This document shows, piece after piece, positions 57,901-64,000 of a stretch of DNA of 64,000 nucleotides. Positions within the stretch are counted from its first letter, which is position 1; each line of letters begins with the position of its first letter. The stretch comes from Hemicentrotus pulcherrimus (lineage: Eukaryota > Echinodermata > Echinoidea > Camarodonta > Strongylocentrotidae): NCBI GenBank assembly GCA_003118195.1, contig BEXV01000034.1, positions 111,945-175,944 on the forward strand. The letters run 5' to 3'. The notes below the pieces were generated by a model that did no database searches, had not been told where the DNA came from, and saw only the letters and a program-made list of their open reading frames with translations. The translations under genes were made by a program, and so were the position numbers.

Positions 57901-60900
57901 TTCCTAGAATGTGACAGGGAAATTTTAAGGATGAAATTATAAAAAATAAAAAAATAAAAAAACAGTTATGTAGCAATTGGAATATCTATTTTTTTTCATC
58001 AGGCTTGTAAGACTTGTCACAACTTGTCACTAATGGAAATAATGTAAGCCCAATGAAAATGTCTTCAAAATGATCCCTTATTCATCTCAGAATGTGTTCT
58101 TTTGTCTCTTTCGAGAAGAAGAATTTTTTTCTACCTCTGTACGTAGCATAGCAGGTCTCCTTGTAATCCTGTAAGATAGTGCACAACATCTGAAGGAACT
58201 GGTCAGCATACGATGGCAAGTCAGTGGTCAGTTGACGGAGCGAGGATACAGCCTTATCCATAGTGACCACAGCCTGGAGTAGAGGACAAGGGGCGCCCAT
58301 GGTCTTCTGGGTCTGCACGTCTACTAGTGACTTCAGGGATTCACTTCCTGCGTGGTCAAGTTAATTGATTAGTCAGTCATTTCCTCTATACCGGTAATCA
58401 AATGAATTGATCAGTGTATTTTACAGTCACACGTTCAGGCATTAGTAGGCTAAATATTTTGATACACTAATTACAGAAGAGCGAACCGGACAAGCAATTT
58501 AAATCACCATTTTCATAACATACCAATATCTAGATTCTAGATTCTTTGTGACATATATAATCTTAACTGAGGCTAAAGATAGCACAATTCTTTAGTCTCA
58601 TAGATAGAAAAGGTCATACAGCACCTTTGGAAATAAACTTTCTATCAGACCTACTGTACTTAGTAAAACAAAATTTGCTTAAATTGAATTACCGTGTTTA
58701 ATAACAAAATTGTCAATGTCCTACATATAATTTTTCTGCATTTTTCAAAACCATTAGTGCTAACATTACCAGATAGCAATACTCATAACATATCCTTTAT
58801 TTATATTTAAATAGAATGTAAGCTGTTTTGACAAACCTTTGGTAGCAGCTTGTAGATCCTCTTCAATGTCACCTTGAAGATAACCTAAGAAGATCTCCTT
58901 CACAAAGTCACTTACAAAATGATGTAATGTGCAGTGATTTCTGAAAAATACAACCAGATGAAATTACAATATAACCTTGATGCCAATATGATGAAGAATT
59001 CTACGAGCTACAACCATTGTGTTCATCATGGAAACCAGTATTCATAGTTAATAGCTGGTATCTATGGAGTACAAATTCAATAGCTGGTATTCATGGAGTA
59101 TAAGTAAGAAATGATGGACCATAAAACTGTCCATTCTTTTAAACTAATTCTATCTCTTTTTTTCACAGTCCTTTTTTCGCTGCTATTTCCCTCCCATATT
59201 GCAACTTTGTAATATTTGTAGAATACATAACTAAATGTGATAATTAACCATTCTAATTCCTACACTAATTTCTTAATCTAGAGCTGGTAGAAACATGGCT
59301 CAACATTTTACATGAAACTTTCAGGTATATTCAATAGACCAACTCATCCAACTGACAGCCCACATTCTATTTATAAAGCTATCCCATTTTCCCTCCATTT
59401 TCTAAACCAAAACTCACCCATTTGTGACGTTCATTGAAGCCTCAATATCTTTGATAAACCTGTTGAGTGGTTTGAAGATGATGGTGATGTTCTTAATACT
59501 AGGTTTACAAACCATCTGAGTCTGTTCACTTGTCTCATCCTCTGCTAGCACTTGACCATCCTATGGAAGAAAAAAAAACACAAAAAGATATTCATAAAAA
59601 ATCTATCTGACTTAAACACTTACCGGTATGATATACCTCATGCAAATATTTCATAAAATCATCCTGTGGAAAAAAACCTCAAACAACCAATCATGAATTA
59701 TCTATATGCAAATGTAAATAATACCCGGTATAAAATGGTTTTAAACAATTGAGACCAAAATGAATTTCATTTAAACAACAAAGGATTTCAGAGTCATTAT
59801 CAATAAAGAATGAAAGAATATCAATTCACAAGTCTGTAATGTTAATGGACTCTGCTCACTAGAGTACTGTATGTTGTTTACAGTAATCTACTAAATAATC
59901 AAGTATCTGAGCTAAAACCCTGTGTTTTGTAGAAAGATTAACATTTTCTAAAGACAGAAGAACTGTTTTTTTTCTGTCTCTCTTGCTCTAATAGTATACT
60001 ACACTTCTTGGTTTGGTTTGGTGATTTGTTTTACCCGACTGCTACGAAAGCATGCCTATGCTTGTAAGTGAGCAAACAGGGAATCGACAGCTTGAAGTCC
60101 TCTTCATGGGACTTGGTAATGAGGATTAATGTGCCCTTACCAAAGGGCACTATCACATCAACTTGGTTTCGAACCTAGGACCTCCCAGTTACAAGACCAC
60201 TGCTCTACCACTGAGCCATCGCGCCTACTCAAACTTACCGAGCCATAGAACTCTTGCTTCTGTTCTCGCATGTAGTTGGTCATACTGATCGCATGAGATG
60301 ACATATCAAAGCGGAATAGAGGAACCTTCCTCTGTCTGGCTTGCTTACGTCTGCTGAAATATGTATTCAAATCACTGCAGGAAAGACAGAAAAAAATACA
60401 AATAAATGAGATACATGAAATGTACAAAAAACTATTAATTTTCATGCTCCTTGCATAATATCAAATTAAATTATTGCAGGCAGAGAGTGAGCAAATAAGA
60501 TATACTTATACAAACACATGTCAGAACCCAAACCAGAGGTAAATGTGAACAAAATAAATTGGTTCTATACACTAAAATGACTCATTATCCTTAGAATAGA
60601 AATGAATAAGGATGAAATGGGTAACTTCTTTAACAATTTGCAAAATGATACAAGTGAAGGATCTATGCTGTTCCTTTGAAAGATAATTTTGCATCCAAGT
60701 CTTTCTATAAGAACTCTTGAACACTACTTCAAATGGAGCTAATGACCATTAACATTTTTAGCTAAAGCAAAATAAATTCTTAAGAGCTCATATGCTATAA
60801 CCTTGTTGATGCCATGACAAGGAAATAAACATTGTAAAAATGGTTTTAATGCTTACCTGGCGCTAACTTCTGTAAATGCTGTTGTGGCTTGCTGAGCTGT

Positions 60901-63815
60901 AGCTGTTACATTCCTTACATCCAGGTAGCTACTCAGGATCATTTGAAGCTGAGCAATAAAAATAAAAAGGGCGTTATTACGTTATTTTCAAAGTAAAAGT
61001 ATTACACAAACATTTTAAAAAACAAGAAGAAGGAACATACTACATTATTACTGGTTAGAAATGCTTTTTTGTTTGTGGACAAGAAGACAAATCACTTTTT
61101 TTAAGTTGAGATTCCTGGTCAAAATGGATGGATGAAAAAAAAATTATGAAAAAATTAAATTAAAACTTTCAAGCTCTTTAATTGGAAAGAGTATCATGAA
61201 CTGCAATGACTTTATTCAACTGAAACCCCTTTCAGGTGACTATTACATAAAGTGACTTGTCAGGTTGTTAATCAACACAAAACATGCAGGGGGGGGGGGA
61301 TTGCATGTAATTTTGGAATGATGCAAGCATGATTTTAAAAAAGAAAAAGAAAAATATGGCGAGAGATTGACTTTACCTGTGTCTGTATCTTAGACCAAAT
61401 GTCTCCCATTGTGTACAGCTGGACATCTCCACTTGCCTGAAAAGAAAATAAATATTCAAAAAAAGAACATGAGATAAAGACACAGATTGACAAAATTAAT
61501 AGAATACAAAAAAACATCATTCATACTGATTTTTAGTTATAATCAGAATTATATTTATTTCCATGGCTTTGAGCAACATATACACATTTTACACTTAGAA
61601 AGGATATAGGCAAGAATGATTATTCAATGCTTGGTTGTGAAAGGAAATATATATAATGTGGATTCCAGGGTGAAGAAAAGGGAAGAAATACTGAACGAAG
61701 GAATAGAGGAGGGACGTTGAAGACAGGTACATGGAAGTCAACAGAAGGAGAACAAAGACAAAGAGAGAAAAAATAGGGATAACAAACAGAAAATCAAAAG
61801 ACAATGGAAGAAAGTGTGTAGGGAGAGGAATAAACAGTGAGGACAAGGAATAAAACAGAATGCGGACGAGAAGAAGAAGAAAAACTTACTGTTATTCTCT
61901 GGAGGGCTCCTAGTACACACATATGAGCAGAGGCCACACATTTGAACCTCTCAAAGATGAGATCTAAGAGCTCTTCAAGGAGTTTGGGTTGGTTCTGCTG
62001 CATGATGTTCTCTCCTCTCTGCTTGGCACTACAAAACAGAAATATTCACTGATAATCAGTCATATATCCAATAATATATGTAATGTGCTTAGATTCAACT
62101 GCAATATAAATCCAGAATAATAACACTAATCACATTTTTTAACTTGTCGCTTCAAATCATCATCATTTAACATTCATTTTTCTCACACTGTGGGATGGGT
62201 ATTTCATTTCCTTGATGGACTTTCTCCAAGCCACCTGGGGGTGTTTAACAAGACTTGTCATCAGTGACAAATGTTATAAGCTACTGAAATCCTTGCTTTT
62301 AAATGGATATCAGCAGATTTGTCACTGATTTTTGTCATTTTTCATTGAAAAAAGGCTTTGTGAAACGGGTCCCTGGTCTTCAGCATTGCCCTATTTGAGA
62401 CCAGACAACTCTCATAACTTTTGTTAATGTCTCTTTCCCAGTTGTGTAAGGTCTACTTTAGGTTTTGAGCTGAAGAAATTCATTGCTTTCTGAAGCCATT
62501 GGCTTCCCTCTCTCCTAACAACATGTCCACACCATCTCGATCTACCCATCCTTATTTCCTGTGATACTTATGTCAGTCCTTTGGATTGCAGATCTTCAAT
62601 CTTCTCTCTGTAGTGAGGACATTTCAGAAGGCAGTAAAGTCTGTGTAAGACTTCAAAAGACAAATATAATAATAATATCACATGTACATTCTACTCAAAG
62701 ATCAATAATATACTGGATATCAACTTACTTATCTGCGACCTCTGCCGTTGACTTGTGGACAATCTGAGCCAGCTCAGACTGTACTTCACCCTTGATTGCC
62801 TTTGAGAAGATAAAAATGAAAAACAAAAATTGATTGCTGTTTACAAGCGTAATTGAACATTTATTCCATGACAAAGCATTCCAAACAGTATCCTGAAATT
62901 CACAAAGATTCAGTACTGGCCAGTGTTTAATGACAACATCCCAGTTCTCATGACAGTGTATGTTAATAATCTGTCATGCTACAAAGAAGGGTCCCTACTG
63001 ATTGCCAAGGAGTTCACAATATGTGAGAATGGAACTACCACAAGTTACTCCTCAATATCCTTTGTCACATACCATCTTCAATTTTCAAGCCCATTTGACC
63101 TCTTGACCTCTTGACCTTTAAGTATTGTGACCTAGTGAAAAATACTATTTGAGTGATATCCCTCACCTCTACAGCTTGGGGAAGAGAGAGAGAGAGAGAG
63201 GGGTAGAGAGAGAGAGAGAGAAAGAGAGAGAGATGGCGATGTAATAGTCTACATCTGTCTCAGGATTCTGTCAGCGTACTTTGGCAGATTTTGCCTCATT
63301 GAGTAATTATCTTCATTCCTAGTCAACAATTTATCAGATTAGTTGGGTACCACTACTGGGGAGTGTTTCACAAAGACTAAGATCAATTTTTAATTGGACT
63401 TTACTATGGCAGGCCATTCATGCCACTGGTTGCTCTCACAATTGGTCTCTCCATTATGATCTTCAGATAATATTTTTTCCTTCAATAATGACTTATCAAA
63501 AAATGTAAATTCTGTAGATTTTTGGCCATGATTTGTACGTCCCTTGAGAGACCAATGCCCTTAAATATTGAGAGCAAACAGTGGCATGAACAGCCTGCCA
63601 TAGTTAAGTCCGACAGAAAGTCAATCTTAGTCTTTGTGAAACACCCCCCTGGAGTGGCATTCTCACCTCCACTGCCTCTGGTATTCTCTTCAGTAATGAC
63701 AGTGATTCTACCAAGATTGCGATGTAATGGTCTACGTTTATCTCCGGATCTGTTGTCACGTCTTCTGTGATTGGTCGGTTCTCCTCATCGGAGCTAGCGC
63801 TCAACAAAGGTGACT
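52889..63815 (-). CDS. EXOC4: Exocyst complex component 4 (Sec8), 17 C-terminal coding exons, partial
   Basis: EXOC4 is a subunit of the octameric exocyst that tethers secretory vesicles to the plasma membrane. Exons in transcript order: 63667-63815, 62729-62799, 61890-62028, 61377-61436, 60857-60948, 60239-60374, 59418-59560, 58837-58940, 58135-58347, 57350-57531, 56641-56748, 56212-56301, 55607-55753, 55062-55180, 54062-54157, 53474-53585, 52889-53047. All phases join, giving 705 residues. Diagnostic stretches are ENQP-like [53 protein letters not shown] and [19 protein letters not shown]. The first exon here corresponds to about residue 270 of the 974-residue vertebrate protein; upstream exons lie beyond 64000. 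Most introns obey GT-AG; one donor is weak (GTTTGT after 58837). The C-terminus ends MTEAV, lacking the class I PDZ ligand of vertebrate Sec8. Confidence 0.97.
54375..55013. repeat. Long imperfect (ATC/ACC)n trinucleotide tract in an EXOC4 intron
   Basis: About 640 bp made almost only of TCA and CCA triplets, broken by occasional TTA, GTC and AAC. It ends about 50 bp from the donor of exon 55062-55180. In the EXOC4 transcript it would read as a (GAU/GGU)n purine-rich run. All frames on both strands are open, so the very long I/T-rich and M/V-rich frames here are artefacts. Confidence 0.95.
56048..56072. repeat. C-run and (AC)n microsatellite
   Basis: A C-run followed by CACACACACA in an EXOC4 intron. 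Confidence 0.85.
60000..60228 (-). mobile_element. tRNA-derived SINE in an EXOC4 intron
   Basis: On the minus strand the head (60163-60228) reads like a tRNA: GATGGCTCAGTGGTAGAGCA (A-box TGGCTCAGTGG), a loop CTTGTAA with a TGT-like anticodon, and AGGTTCGAAACC (B-box). A tRNA-unrelated body follows to about 60000, including an inverted GTGCCC/GGGCAC pair. Stem mismatches argue against a working tRNA gene. The head starts about 5 bp beyond the GTAAGT donor of the exon 60239-60374, in the same orientation as EXOC4. Confidence 0.82.
62237..62373. mobile_element. MITE, GTTTCACAAA-ended family, in an EXOC4 intron
   Basis: GGGGGTGTTTAACAAGACTT at the left and GGCTTTGTGAAACGGGTCCC at the right form terminal inverted repeats, with inner inverted repeats around TCAGTGACAAAT. 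It is the fuller relative of the fragment at 11130-11238. Confidence 0.75.
63167..63275 (-). pseudogene. Decayed duplicate of an EXOC4 exon, interrupted by a GA/CT microsatellite
   Basis: Read on the minus strand, the segment starts with sequence matching the real exon at 63667-63815 ([12 protein letters not shown] here against [12 protein letters not shown] there) and finishes with the same exon end and donor context (GTAGAG/GTGAGG here, GTGGAG/GTGAGA there). The middle, [13 protein letters not shown] in the real exon, is replaced by about 55 bp of CT repeat. From the only plausible acceptor (CAG at 63268-63270) to the donor it is 101 nt, so it shifts frame and meets a TAG just before the end. 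A TGA lies upstream in frame. It is best read as a non-functional partial exon duplication. Confidence 0.75.
63357..63650. mobile_element. 294-bp foldback MITE beside an EXOC4 splice donor
   Basis: GTGTTTCACAAAGACTAAGA at the left is mirrored at the right end, and the inverted match continues inwards over about 95 bp per arm (TATGGCAGGC, CATGCCACTG, GCTCTCA, GGTCTCTC all paired). It ends about 16 bp from the donor of the exon 63667-63815 and lies between that exon and its decayed copy. Confidence 0.82.
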
Positions 63816-64000
63816 CTGCAGGAGGTAGAGAAAGGAGTATAGGCATAATGATATGAGGAAGACTCTTCTGTAATACAAGTCAAAGAATCTAGAACTATAT
63901 ACAGTGAAACCTTTATAGAGACTACTCAAGATAGACAAGAAAAATGTTCTTTAAAGGCAGGTGATCTTTATGTACAGGTTCCTTTAGTACAGATTTCAAT

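Noticed and set aside
60163..60228. Possible tRNA-Thr gene
   Set aside because: The anticodon stem does not pair properly and a non-tRNA body is attached, so it is the head of a SINE.
63167..63267. Functional mutually exclusive EXOC4 exon
   Set aside because: The length is not a multiple of three, the frame meets a stop, and the acceptor lacks a polypyrimidine tract.
1..64000. Prokaryotic operons, CRISPR arrays, integrated viruses or intact retrotransposons
   Set aside because: Genes are split by GT-AG introns, no regularly spaced repeat array exists, and no reverse transcriptase, integrase or capsid-like frame was recognised.

Overview
This is an AT-rich eukaryotic window with long introns. 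It holds three recognisable housekeeping genes in its right 40%, and a gene-poor left 38 kb with scattered regulatory-looking islands. The best guess for the organism is an echinoderm, most likely a sea urchin. The reasons are introns of 0.4-1.4 kb around well-conserved deuterostome exons, dense foldback and terminal-inverted-repeat elements with ends like GTGTTTCACAAAG, tRNA-derived SINEs, and an extreme excess of the palindrome TACCGGTA (16 copies). The species is inferred, not proven. The sequence is an assembly product: single Ns lie at 18214, 31547 and 36089, a 65-N gap spans 41604-41668, and a 621-bp near-perfect tandem copy meets exactly at one N.

Layout. 1-38600: no confidently identified protein-coding gene. 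The one good coding signal is an orphan first exon on the minus strand (13984-14071) that encodes a signal peptide and ends in a consensus 5' splice site. Its partner exons were not found. The rest is AT-rich DNA, simple repeats, dispersed repeat copies and about a dozen relatively GC-rich islands that look like candidate cis-regulatory modules. 38616-45317 (-): RPIA, ribose-5-phosphate isomerase, eight coding exons, complete. 45548-48633 (+): FAM136A, three coding exons, complete. RPIA and FAM136A are divergent, with 230 bp between start codons and an ETS-type site in between. 52889-63815 (-): EXOC4 (Sec8 exocyst subunit), the 17 C-terminal coding exons, equivalent to roughly residue 270 of the vertebrate protein through to the stop. 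The N-terminal exons lie beyond the right edge. FAM136A and EXOC4 are convergent.

The three genes are not an operon and do not share a pathway: RPIA acts in the cytosolic pentose phosphate pathway, FAM136A is a twin-CX3C protein of the mitochondrial intermembrane space type, and EXOC4 tethers secretory vesicles. The liveliest part of the window is its mobile-element biology. Several foldback elements, MITEs and SINEs sit within 5-20 bp of exon edges, and EXOC4 carries a decayed partial copy of one of its own exons, interrupted by a GA/CT microsatellite. I saw no CRISPR array, no bacterial features, no viral genes, no intact transposase or reverse transcriptase, and no new multi-gene system.
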